Origin: Sphingobacterium kitahiroshimense | GTDB lineage: Bacteria; Bacteroidota; Bacteroidia; Sphingobacteriales; Sphingobacteriaceae | Direction: 5' to 3' | Assembly: GCF_025961315.1 (NCBI RefSeq) | Contig: NZ_JAOQNK010000001.1 | Location: 3,472,001-3,536,000, forward strand | DNA: 64,000 bases | Shown: piece by piece, positions 1 to 7,731 of the stretch | Layout of the letters: every line of letters starts with the position of its first letter | How positions within the stretch are numbered: position 1 is the first letter of the stretch | Translations under genes and position numbers: made by a program | The notes under the pieces: model-generated | The model's input: the letters and a program-made list of their open reading frames with translations, nothing else | Databases searched by the model: none | What the model was told of the DNA's origin: nothing

Positions 1-190
1 CTAAAGTTTGTGATGGCCTCTGCACTGACGCCCAGTACCTTTGCTATGCGCTGCAGCTTGTTCTCGTCAATAGACTCACTCTTCTAGATTATGGACACTG
101 CCGATTGGCTGATGCCCTGTTCTGCGGCAAGTACTTCTTGTTTGATACCTCTTAGTTCCCTGATTCTTCCGATGTTAATTGTTCTATTTT
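1..190 (-). pseudogene. XRE-family HTH regulator fragment with internal stop
   Basis: Reading the minus strand from about 190 down to 1 gives an XRE/HTH_3-like segment (INIGRIRELRGIKQEVLAAE, then GISQSAVS, then KLQRIAKVLGVSAEAITNF), which looks like the small helix-turn-helix proteins common in Sphingobacteriaceae. The frame is interrupted by TAG at 84-86, where this family usually has a Glu (one-base GAG to TAG change). No start codon lies between the homology and an upstream in-frame TGA near position 200. The frame runs off the left edge of the window. I read it as a decayed copy. Calling the family is recognition by eye, not a search result. Confidence 0.6.
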
Positions 191-561
191 TAAGATCTCA
201 AACAATTCATTTTTTTCTAATTAGTGATTCATTTCAAATTGAGAGATTGCTAGTTACTGAAAATAGATATATAGAAGAAGGCAATAAATACAGTATTAAT
301 CAACGTAAAGGAGGACCTTATATAGATTTATTTTTTTATCGTGGATTTTCAGAAGATGCAACTGTTAAATATAAGCGTTCAGAAATAGATATATATGGTA
401 AATTTATTCATGTAAATAGTTGTGAAGAATTTAAAGCTACAGAAGAACTGATCGCATATTATAAGCTTATTGAGAATTATATAAGGAAAAATAGTAAGAG
501 AATAAAAATTGGCACAAAAAAACATTACATTGGTTTAGAACGCTTAAATGATAAAAATTAA
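172..561 (+). CDS. Low-GC hypothetical protein or gene remnant
   Basis: This frame stays open for about 129 codons from the ATG at 172; an earlier ATG at 91 only adds sequence antisense to the decayed HTH gene. The part from about 225 onward is clearly AT-richer than its neighbours and encodes a Lys/Tyr/Ile-rich protein with no motif I recognise. Because its apparent start lies inside the HTH fragment, it may be the 3' part of a gene fused to that fragment by a rearrangement. It ends just before a strong hairpin terminator. It could equally be non-coding. I assign no function. Confidence 0.3.
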   Translation: MLIVLFLRSQTIHFFLISDSFQIERLLVTENRYIEEGNKYSINQRKGGPYIDLFFYRGFSEDATVKYKRSEIDIYGKFIHVNSCEEFKATEELIAYYKLIENYIRKNSKRIKIGTKKHYIGLERLNDKN

Positions 562-576
562 AAACTTTAAACGCAT

Positions 577-609
577 AAAAAAAAGCGACTCGTTTGAAGT
601 CGCTTTTTT
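577..609. terminator. Bidirectional intrinsic terminator
   Basis: A perfect 12-bp stem (AAAAAAGCGACT at 579-590 and its complement at 598-609) encloses a 7-nt loop, with A-runs and T-runs on both sides. It can end the hypothetical ORF on the plus strand and the tRNA-Glu transcript on the minus strand. A near copy follows the second tRNA-Glu at 54384-54417. Confidence 0.85.
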
Positions 610-610
610 G

Positions 611-682
611 TAGCCCGTAGGGGAATCGAACCCCTGTTTCTAGAATGAAAATCTAACGTCCTAACCCCTAGACGAACGGGCC
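611..682 (-). tRNA. tRNA-Glu (anticodon UUC), copy 1
   Basis: The minus strand folds as a 72-nt tRNA. The acceptor stem pairs GGCCCGT with ACGGGCT and is followed by discriminator A. The D-arm contains TCTAGGGGTTAGGA, the anticodon loop reads TTTTCAT with anticodon TTC, and the T-arm contains GGTTCGATTCC. CCA is not encoded. A perfect Bacteroidota promoter lies just upstream and a strong terminator directly downstream. The 72 nt are identical to the copy at 54419-54490. Confidence 0.97.
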
Positions 683-700
683 TTTTTGTGTTTCGGTGTG

Positions 701-731
701 CAAATATAGAAAGGTTATTGAATATTTCAAA
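701..731 (-). promoter_or_regulatory. tRNA-Glu copy 1 promoter (TTTG-N19-TATATTTG)
   Basis: On the minus strand a TTTG box (728-731) is separated by exactly 19 nt from TATATTTG (701-708). Both elements match the known Bacteroidota primary-sigma consensus. The tRNA 5' end is 18 nt below the -7 box, so the pre-tRNA leader should be about a dozen nucleotides. Confidence 0.8.
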
Positions 732-808
732 ATAAAAATGAAAAATTATTTATTTCTCTAAAAATTGTATCTTTAGATCACACAACAAACTAAACAACTT
801 ATAGATTC

Positions 809-3319
809 ATGAGTTATCAACCGTATAAAAAGTCCATTTGGCTGTCTACTACAATGGCATTGTTGACAGCAAATCTCTTTGCCCAGTCTCCTGCAAACAT
901 TGAAAATAAGATTTCAGTACGCTGGGAAGTTCCAACAGGAATAAGTTTAAAGAAAAACCCGACGTCTAAATTAATCATTAAAAACACAGACAGTCAGCAA
1001 ATTGCACTTAAAGATTGGTCACTATGGTTTAATTTCATCCGTGGAATAGACGCAAAATCTGTTGATTCCCGTTTTAAGTTGTCACATCGTAATGGAGATT
1101 TATTCCAGATCGAATTTGCAAAAAACAATTTAACGCTACAGCCCAAAGATACCATTGAAATCAATTTTACAACACTCGGTGGCCTGATAAATTATACAGA
1201 TGGACCAATCGGGCTTTACGTAAGCTATGATGGTAAAGACACTTATGCGGACATCAAAAACTATGAAGCACAGCGCAATACCTTTACGGCAGAACAGCGT
1301 AAAGCCTATTTAGAGCAGAAGTTTGCGAGCAATGAACTTCTTTCTAAAGGCTCGCAGCAAGATATTCTTCCGCTACCGGCGCAAGCAAGCTTTGATAAAA
1401 CAAAGTCATTTAAATTGACAAATACCGTTTCAATCAATAGCGATAATGATTTTAATAATGAAGCGGGTTTATTCATACAGTTCTTAAAAGAACAAACAGG
1501 AATACAGGCACAGAAAAGCACGAGTAAAGACGCTCAAATCAAGATCGTTAAAACTGCAGGCTTTGAAGATGAGGCTTATACATTGAATATTGATAGCAAA
1601 GGAATCGAAATTAAAGCAAGTACCGCAACGGGTGCATTCTACGGCTTACAGTCATTAAAATCTTTAATTCCTGCCGCAGCATGGAGCACGACGAATAAAT
1701 CATTGAATTTCCCATATGCTCAGGTAAAAGATCAGCCCCGTTTCCCGTATCGTGGTCTCATGCTGGATGTGGCACGTAATTTCCATAGCAAAGCTGAGGT
1801 ACTTCGTATTTTGGATGCAATGGCGCAGTACAAACTGAATAAATTTCACTTCCACTTCATCGATGATGAGGGCTGGCGTTTAGAAATTCCAGGACTACCT
1901 GAATTGACTGAGGTCGGTAGTGTACGCTCTGCCAACTTTAAAGATGGAAAAGCCATACAACCGGCCTATGGATCTGGAGCGGTAGCAAAAGAAAAACAAT
2001 ATCTAAGCACGCAGGACTATATCGAGATTTTACGTTATGCCGCGGCAAGACATATTGATGTCATTCCAGAAATTGAAACTCCGGGACATGCACGTGCTGC
2101 GATAAAATCAATGGAAGCGCGTTACAATAAACTTAAAAAAGCAGGAGACCTTAAAGGTGCGGAAGAATATTTATTACATGATCCGGAAGACCTATCGGTT
2201 TACAACTCTGCACAGAACTGGAACGACAACGTTTTAAATCCTGCCTTACCTTCTTCGTACCATTTCTTAAGTAAGGTAATCGATGAAGTGAAAAAAATGC
2301 ATGAACAAGCCGGAGTACCTTTAAAGATCATCGATCTAGGTGGTGATGAAACGCCTGCCGGCGTCTGGGAAAAATCTCCAAAGATCGAAGCTTTCATGAA
2401 AGAAAATAACATCACATCCGTGCATGATGTGTGGCCATATTACATTAACCGTATTAATGAATTATGCCACTCTAAAGGTTTGATCATGTCAGGTTGGGAA
2501 GAAATGGGGATGAAAAATTTCGGAAAGGGAATGGATGTAAATCCAGCACTAGCAGACCATAACATCAACTTAAACGTCTGGAATAACCTGATCGGTGGTG
2601 GACAGGAAGATTTAGCGTACCGCCTAGCGAATGCAGGTTACAAAGTTGTCTTTACTTCTGCCTATAACAACTATCTGGACATGACCTGGGACCATAACTT
2701 TGCTGAGCCGGGACATAGCTGGGTAGGATTGGTTGATATTAACAAAACATACTCGTTTGCTCCGGAAAACTATTTTATTAACCTGTTCAAAGACAATTCA
2801 GGAAACGAGTTACCGAAAGATTTCGCAAAAAATAAGGTGCATTTAACGGAAAAAGGCAAAGCAAACTTCTTGGGTGTTAAAGCTGGACTTTGGTCTGAAA
2901 AAATAAATAACGATACGCGTCTTGAAGAAATGATTTTTCCACGCTTATTGGCAGTTGCCGATCGTGGATGGGCTCCGGAGCAAAGCTGGGAAAATGGCGA
3001 AAATTTTGATCATCAGACATACCAAAAAAGCTATGCTGGATTTATGCAGAAGTTAGGTAATGATGAATTGAAGAAATTAGATAAATTAAATAAAGGGTAT
3101 CATTATCGTGTACCTGCTGTGGGAGTAAAATTGATCGATGGAAAGTTAACAGCCAACACCGACTACCCAGGTTTTAAAATTTACTACAGTGAAGATAACA
3201 CGGAACCTACTTTAAAATCAAAAGAATATAAAGGAGCTATTCCGTTTAATAGCAAGTCGACCTACAAGTTTAGAGTAATCACTCCGATCGGAGACTTGGG
3301 GATTGTTTCGACATACTAA
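809..3319 (+). CDS. GH20 beta-N-acetylhexosaminidase, multi-domain, secreted
   Basis: This 836-residue exported enzyme should remove terminal GlcNAc/GalNAc from glycans or chitooligosaccharides. It has a signal peptide (about 1-25, ending LFAQ), an N-terminal CHB_HEX-type carbohydrate-binding domain (about 30-170), a GH20b domain (about 185-305), the GH20 barrel starting at RFPYRGLMLDVARNFHS (about 311), and a C-terminal CHB_HEX_C-like beta domain (about 760-836). The catalytic Asp-Glu pair is D513-E514 in LGGDETPAGVW, and the downstream substrate-pocket Trp and Tyr motifs are present. The layout resembles Vibrio/Serratia chitobiases. It stands alone between tRNA-Glu and a bidirectional terminator, and is distinct from the second GH20 at 49172. 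A near-consensus -7 box (TATCTTTA, 768-775) precedes it. Confidence 0.93.
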   Translation: MSYQPYKKSIWLSTTMALLTANLFAQSPANIENKISVRWEVPTGISLKKNPTSKLIIKNTDSQQIALKDWSLWFNFIRGIDAKSVDSRFKLSHRNGDLFQIEFAKNNLTLQPKDTIEINFTTLGGLINYTDGPIGLYVSYDGKDTYADIKNYEAQRNTFTAEQRKAYLEQKFASNELLSKGSQQDILPLPAQASFDKTKSFKLTNTVSINSDNDFNNEAGLFIQFLKEQTGIQAQKSTSKDAQIKIVKTAGFEDEAYTLNIDSKGIEIKASTATGAFYGLQSLKSLIPAAAWSTTNKSLNFPYAQVKDQPRFPYRGLMLDVARNFHSKAEVLRILDAMAQYKLNKFHFHFIDDEGWRLEIPGLPELTEVGSVRSANFKDGKAIQPAYGSGAVAKEKQYLSTQDYIEILRYAAARHIDVIPEIETPGHARAAIKSMEARYNKLKKAGDLKGAEEYLLHDPEDLSVYNSAQNWNDNVLNPALPSSYHFLSKVIDEVKKMHEQAGVPLKIIDLGGDETPAGVWEKSPKIEAFMKENNITSVHDVWPYYINRINELCHSKGLIMSGWEEMGMKNFGKGMDVNPALADHNINLNVWNNLIGGGQEDLAYRLANAGYKVVFTSAYNNYLDMTWDHNFAEPGHSWVGLVDINKTYSFAPENYFINLFKDNSGNELPKDFAKNKVHLTEKGKANFLGVKAGLWSEKINNDTRLEEMIFPRLLAVADRGWAPEQSWENGENFDHQTYQKSYAGFMQKLGNDELKKLDKLNKGYHYRVPAVGVKLIDGKLTANTDYPGFKIYYSEDNTEPTLKSKEYKGAIPFNSKSTYKFRVITPIGDLGIVSTY

Positions 3320-3341
3320 AATAGAACGTTCACAGAACAAA

Positions 3342-3383
3342 AGAAGAGGCTTAACGCATGATGTGTTAAGCCTCTTCTCTTGT
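3342..3383. terminator. Bidirectional intrinsic terminator
   Basis: A perfect 14-bp stem (3342-3355 with 3365-3378; core AGAAGAGGCTTAAC) with a 9-nt loop sits between the convergent GH20 and DoxX genes. It is suited to ending both transcripts. Confidence 0.8.
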
Positions 3384-3402
3384 TACAATAAGTTCAACTG
3401 TC

Positions 3403-3810
3403 TTATTTCTTATCAACAGAATACTTTCCCGGACCGATAAATAATAGACCAATAAAAACACAGCATAATTCAATGGCATGGGAGGCACCTTTAATGCCAT
3501 CTCCTTTTCCGAAATGAACAAGGGCCGCAACAATCATCGTGAATGCTAAAAAAAGTAAAGTTGGTCTAGTCCAAAGGCCTATCAATAAAAACAAACCTCC
3601 TACTCCTTCGGCAACGGCGGCCATAAATCCCCAAAAAACAGGTAAGAAATGAATGCCTAATACTCCCATAGATCCTCCTAGCTTGGTCCATGTCTCTACT
3701 CCGCCCATCATTTTCGGGAAGCCATGCACAATCATCATCACGCCTAAACCAACACGCATGATCAATAAACCGAAATCTTTATATTTTCCTAAATTTTGAA
3801 ATAGTGCCAT
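3403..3810 (-). CDS. DoxX family membrane protein
   Basis: A 135-residue integral membrane protein of the DoxX/DoxD-like family, recognisable from the N-terminal pattern LIMRVGLGVMMIVHGFPKM and the middle AVAEGVGGLFLLIGLWTRP. Four hydrophobic segments are visible (about 15-33, 55-78, 83-101, 112-128). Bacteroidota DoxX proteins are poorly characterised; links to thiosulfate or redox metabolism come from distant relatives and should not be assumed here. It lies 5 nt downstream of the LD-carboxypeptidase on the same strand, so the two are probably co-transcribed. Confidence 0.88.
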   Translation of the reverse strand: MALFQNLGKYKDFGLLIMRVGLGVMMIVHGFPKMMGGVETWTKLGGSMGVLGIHFLPVFWGFMAAVAEGVGGLFLLIGLWTRPTLLFLAFTMIVAALVHFGKGDGIKGASHAIELCCVFIGLLFIGPGKYSVDKK

Positions 3811-3815
3811 AATAT

Positions 3816-4721
3816 TTAATCGATATATGTTAATGAAACCTTATTTTTTGTGGTCTTTAATTTCACCTTCTTCCCAAAAATTAATGCATGATTATCATCA
3901 ATATGACCGGCAGGATAAGCGAATGCTACTGGAAAATCTGCATCCCTTACTTTGTCCATCACAATTTCAGAGACAGACTGTCCAAATGAAGGATCAGCAT
4001 CTTTCATTCCGGAAAAACCACCGATAATCAGCCCTTTCAGTTTTTTGAATTTCCCAGCCCGCTTCAATGCCCATAACATACGGTCGACACTGTAGAAAGT
4101 CTCTCCGACATCTTCGATAAACAAGATTTTACCATCGTAATTTACATCTGACTCAGATGCCAGTACAGATAGTAGAATAGCTAAATTTCCTCCAATTAGT
4201 ATTCCTGTTGCTTCTCCTACTCTATTTGGAAATTCTTTCTGCTCATAGCTGTAGTCTACCGACTGCCCGAAGAGAGCGGCCTTCAATGTATCTAAAGATG
4301 CTTTGGTACCTGCTTCAAAAGATTTTGGCATTTGCCCATGTATGGTAGGAATGGCAAATTGCTGTTGAATATGACTATGTAAAACAGTAATATCACTAAA
4401 CCCAACAAGCCATTTAGGCTGTTTTTGAAAAAGCGAAAAATCAAGTTGATCAATAATCCTTACGCAGCCGTATCCACCTCTTGCCGCAAAAACAGCTTTG
4501 ATAGTCTCATCGTCCAAAGCCCATTGCAAATCGGCAGCTCTTTCATGATCATCGCCCGCAAATTGATGGTAAGCGGCTGTGACAGTCTTTCCCAAAAGGA
4601 CCTCCAGGCCCCATGATTCCAAAATTTTAACGGCGGCATCTATATTTCCACGAATAAAACTTGCAGGACAGACAATTGCGACTTTATCGCCTGCTTTAAG
4701 AAATTCAGGTATTTTCGTCAT
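3816..4721 (-). CDS. Peptidase S66 family LD-carboxypeptidase
   Basis: This 301-residue protein belongs to the S66 family (LdcA/MccF type). LdcA enzymes remove the terminal D-Ala from murein tetrapeptides in the cytoplasm during cell-wall recycling. The expected triad is visible: Ser109 in VGFSDITVLH, Glu203 in LFIEDVGE, and His273 in AYPAGHIDDN. There is no signal peptide, as expected for a recycling enzyme. The length matches LdcA (about 300). MccF-like detoxifying peptidases share this fold and cannot be excluded. It leads a two-gene unit with doxX, divergent from metG. Confidence 0.9.
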   Translation of the reverse strand: MTKIPEFLKAGDKVAIVCPASFIRGNIDAAVKILESWGLEVLLGKTVTAAYHQFAGDDHERAADLQWALDDETIKAVFAARGGYGCVRIIDQLDFSLFQKQPKWLVGFSDITVLHSHIQQQFAIPTIHGQMPKSFEAGTKASLDTLKAALFGQSVDYSYEQKEFPNRVGEATGILIGGNLAILLSVLASESDVNYDGKILFIEDVGETFYSVDRMLWALKRAGKFKKLKGLIIGGFSGMKDADPSFGQSVSEIVMDKVRDADFPVAFAYPAGHIDDNHALIFGKKVKLKTTKNKVSLTYID

Positions 4722-4750
4722 AATCTTTATTTTAATACCGCAAATTGAAT

Positions 4751-4758
4751 TATCTTTG
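4751..4758 (+). promoter_or_regulatory. metG -7 box (TATCTTTG)
   Basis: A perfect TAnnTTTG box lies in the gap between the divergent LD-carboxypeptidase and metG genes. A degenerate -33 element, TTTA at 4726-4729, lies 21 nt upstream. The box is 62 nt before the metG start, giving a leader of roughly 55 nt. Confidence 0.6.
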
Positions 4759-4820
4759 TCAAAGAAACAAACATTTATAGTGTTTTTTTATTTCGCTAAC
4801 TACTAATTTACTGTATAGCA

Positions 4821-6890
4821 TTGAGTAATTTATCCAAAAAACGTTACACCATTACATCTGCATTGCCTTATGCTAATGGTCCTTTGCATATTGGTCACTT
4901 GGCCGGCGCATATATTCCTGGCGACATTTTCGTTCGCTATTTACGTCTTAACGATAAAGACGTTGTCTATGTCTGTGGTTCTGATGAACATGGAGCGGCG
5001 ATTACCATCCGTGCGAAAAAAGAAGGTATTACACCGCAGCAAATTATTGATAAGTACAATTCACAAATTAAAGAGAGCTTTGAAGAGTTCGGTATTGCAT
5101 TTGATATCTATCACCGTACTTCCGAACCTATCCACCATGCGTTGTCTCAAGAATTCTTTACGAATTTGTACGATAAAGGTGAATTTGTTGAGAAATTCTC
5201 GGAACAATACTATGATGAAGATTTTCATCAATTCTTAGCTGATCGTTATATTGTTGGTACCTGCCCTAACTGTAAGTCGGAAGGTGCGTATGGTGACCAG
5301 TGTGAGAAATGTGGTACTTCGTTAAGTCCAACAGACTTAATCAATCCAATATCGACATTGAGCGGAAAAACACCGGTATTAAGAAAAACAAAACACTGGT
5401 ACTTGCCCCTAGATAAATACCAACCTTGGTTAGAGAAATGGTTGATCGAAGGTAAAAAAGACGTGTTGAAATCAAATGTTTTTGGTCAGTGCCAATCTTG
5501 GTTGAAATCGGGTTTACAACCTCGTTCTATGACCCGCGATTTGGACTGGGGAGTAGATGTTCCGCTTAAAGAGGCTGCTGGTAAAAAACTTTATGTTTGG
5601 TTAGATGCTCCGATAGGCTACATTTCTGCTACCAAACAATGGGCTATTGATCATGGTAAAAACTGGGAAGATTATTGGAAAAAACAAGAAAATCCTGAAG
5701 ATGACTCTTGCTTAATCCATTTCATCGGAAAAGATAATATCGTATTCCACTGTATCATCTTCCCCGCAATTTTACATGCACATGGTGAATATATTTTACC
5801 GGATAACGTACCTGCTAACGAATTCTTAAATCTTGAAGGCGACAAATTATCGACCTCTCGTAACCATGCTGTTTGGTTACATGAATATTTAGAAGAGTTT
5901 CCAGGAAAACAAGATGAATTACGTTATGTATTGACTTCTATTCTTCCTGAAACATCTGATAGTGAATTTACATGGAAGGATTTCCAAGCTAGAGTTAACA
6001 ATGAACTGGTTGCTATCTTTGGTAACTTTGTCAACCGTGTCATGGTACTTTCTCACAAATATTTTGATGGTAAAGTAGTTAGCGGTTCTGCGTTAAATGA
6101 AGTAGATCAAAATGTTTTTGCTGAATTAGCAAAATTCCCTGATGCGATCACTGGATCTATACAACAATATCGTTTCCGCGAGGCATTAGCACAGTTTATG
6201 AATGTTGCTCGTTTAGGAAATAAGTATTTAGCAGATGAAGAGCCTTGGAAAGTAATCAAAACGGATGAGGAACGTGTAAAAACGGTTCTGAATGTGGCCA
6301 CACAAATAGTCGCAAACTTAGCGGTATTAGCACAGCCTTTCCTTCCGAAAACTGCTACAAAACTTTTCGAAATGCTTGATTTCCCAAGTACAAATTGGAC
6401 AAATGCAGGTAAAGCGGATTTAATCGCTGATGGTCATCAATTGAGTGAAGTGCAACTATTATTCGAAAAAATCACGGATGAGCAGGTTGAATTTCAATTG
6501 AACAAATTGGCTCAGGCAAAAATTGCAAATGCAGCGGCAAATGTAAAAACTGAACCGGCTAAAGCAAATATTGCTTTCGAAGATTTTACGAAACTTGATA
6601 TTCGTGTGGGTACGATCTTAGAAGCAGAGAAAGTCGCTAAAACAAAGAAATTATTAAAAATCAAAATTGATACTGGTATCGATCAACGTACGGTTGTATC
6701 TGGGATTGCAGAATTCTTCTCTCCGGAAGAAATCATCGGTAAGCAGGTATCTATTTTAGTGAATCTGGAACCTCGCGATATCAAAGGTATCACCTCTCAA
6801 GGGATGATCTTAATGGCTGAGGATGCTGATGGCCGTTTGGATTTTGTAAATCCAATCTCGGCAATCAAACCGGGTAGTACCATTCGATAA
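4821..6890 (+). CDS. metG: Methionyl-tRNA synthetase with C-terminal tRNA-binding domain
   Basis: This 689-residue class I aminoacyl-tRNA synthetase charges tRNA-Met. The HIGH motif is at residues 23-26 (PLHIGHLAG). A Cys4 zinc knuckle ([18 protein letters not shown]) is near 147-164. The KMSKS loop appears as KLSTS near 342-346, and a C-terminal EMAP/Trbp111-like OB domain starts near 590 ([17 protein letters not shown]). The start codon is TTG at 4821: the translated N-terminus ([20 protein letters not shown]) fits the family, and no suitable ATG lies before the HIGH motif. It is monocistronic, with its own -7 box upstream and a strong hairpin downstream. Confidence 0.97.
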   Translation: MSNLSKKRYTITSALPYANGPLHIGHLAGAYIPGDIFVRYLRLNDKDVVYVCGSDEHGAAITIRAKKEGITPQQIIDKYNSQIKESFEEFGIAFDIYHRTSEPIHHALSQEFFTNLYDKGEFVEKFSEQYYDEDFHQFLADRYIVGTCPNCKSEGAYGDQCEKCGTSLSPTDLINPISTLSGKTPVLRKTKHWYLPLDKYQPWLEKWLIEGKKDVLKSNVFGQCQSWLKSGLQPRSMTRDLDWGVDVPLKEAAGKKLYVWLDAPIGYISATKQWAIDHGKNWEDYWKKQENPEDDSCLIHFIGKDNIVFHCIIFPAILHAHGEYILPDNVPANEFLNLEGDKLSTSRNHAVWLHEYLEEFPGKQDELRYVLTSILPETSDSEFTWKDFQARVNNELVAIFGNFVNRVMVLSHKYFDGKVVSGSALNEVDQNVFAELAKFPDAITGSIQQYRFREALAQFMNVARLGNKYLADEEPWKVIKTDEERVKTVLNVATQIVANLAVLAQPFLPKTATKLFEMLDFPSTNWTNAGKADLIADGHQLSEVQLLFEKITDEQVEFQLNKLAQAKIANAAANVKTEPAKANIAFEDFTKLDIRVGTILEAEKVAKTKKLLKIKIDTGIDQRTVVSGIAEFFSPEEIIGKQVSILVNLEPRDIKGITSQGMILMAEDADGRLDFVNPISAIKPGSTIR

Positions 6891-6903
6891 GGAGCTATAT
6901 TTT

Positions 6904-6940
6904 AAACAAGAAAGGGAACGATGAGTTCCCTTTCTTGTTT
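6904..6940. terminator. Bidirectional intrinsic terminator
   Basis: A perfect 16-bp stem (6904-6919 with 6925-6940; AAACAAGAAAGGGAAC and complement) with a 5-nt loop separates metG from the convergent GLPGLI gene. It overlaps the last two bases of the GLPGLI stop codon region. Confidence 0.88.
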
Positions 6941-7730
6941 AAAATAATATCGCTTTCAGCTTTTTATTGAATTCCTTTTCGTCCATCCAATCATAAACTG
7001 AAGATTTTAGTTTTGCGACAATCGCAGTTTTAGGCTCCGCTACCACTTTCTTTTTCTTGGTAAGCACATTGGAAACTGGCGTATTGGTTAATTCAACCTT
7101 TGTTGCAAATATATTAATGTTCATGCTCGGTATGGATACACCCAAAATCATCCCAGGTAAACCATGAATAAGTTCTGGACCTGTTGGAATGGGAATCTGT
7201 CCTGCAAAAAATGCCACCACATAAATTGAATCTTGAATAATACCATTCGCCCTACGACAATCGTAGCCTGCAATATTTCGATATTCATCCGTATACTTCC
7301 ACTTCACATTAGGTAACGAATCTTTCATTAATAATTCTTCATCTCCAAAAGGAAGTAGTTTTAAGAAACTATTATCTTTAACATTGATATAGGTCTTAGA
7401 ATCATTTATAAACGGACTGTACCAGGAGTAATTACGATAATTCGGCGGGTAATCCTCTTGAATAGTTTCAAAAACGGTTTCATCATCAAAGAATTTCAAA
7501 CTATGATGCGTGATGATTTCTACTGGCCCGGATTTTATGGCAGCATCTACACTAATTTTATCCCAACCATCCAGATCGGGTTTATTCAAGAAATTTCGTT
7601 TCAAATAGTTATGTAAATGAAATTTCCGCTCAAAAGTTACGGCACCACTGCTCGGAAAAAAAGCGTACTGGGCAGACGCATGCCTCATAAAGCCCACTAA
7701 TAAAAACAATACTACAATATATTTTTTCAT
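6939..7730 (-). CDS. GLPGLI family protein
   Basis: A 263-residue secreted protein with a signal peptide (about 1-20, ending HASAQ) and the family-defining motif LIHGLPGMILGV near 190. GLPGLI proteins are a Bacteroidota family of unknown function, commonly encoded beside large outer-membrane barrels. Here the start codon lies 1 nt after the stop of the 928-residue barrel gene, so the two are very likely translated from one mRNA. By position it is a periplasmic or surface partner of that barrel. I see no catalytic motif. Confidence 0.85.
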   Translation of the reverse strand: MKKYIVVLFLLVGFMRHASAQYAFFPSSGAVTFERKFHLHNYLKRNFLNKPDLDGWDKISVDAAIKSGPVEIITHHSLKFFDDETVFETIQEDYPPNYRNYSWYSPFINDSKTYINVKDNSFLKLLPFGDEELLMKDSLPNVKWKYTDEYRNIAGYDCRRANGIIQDSIYVVAFFAGQIPIPTGPELIHGLPGMILGVSIPSMNINIFATKVELTNTPVSNVLTKKKKVVAEPKTAIVAKLKSSVYDWMDEKEFNKKLKAILF

Positions 7731-7731
7731 C

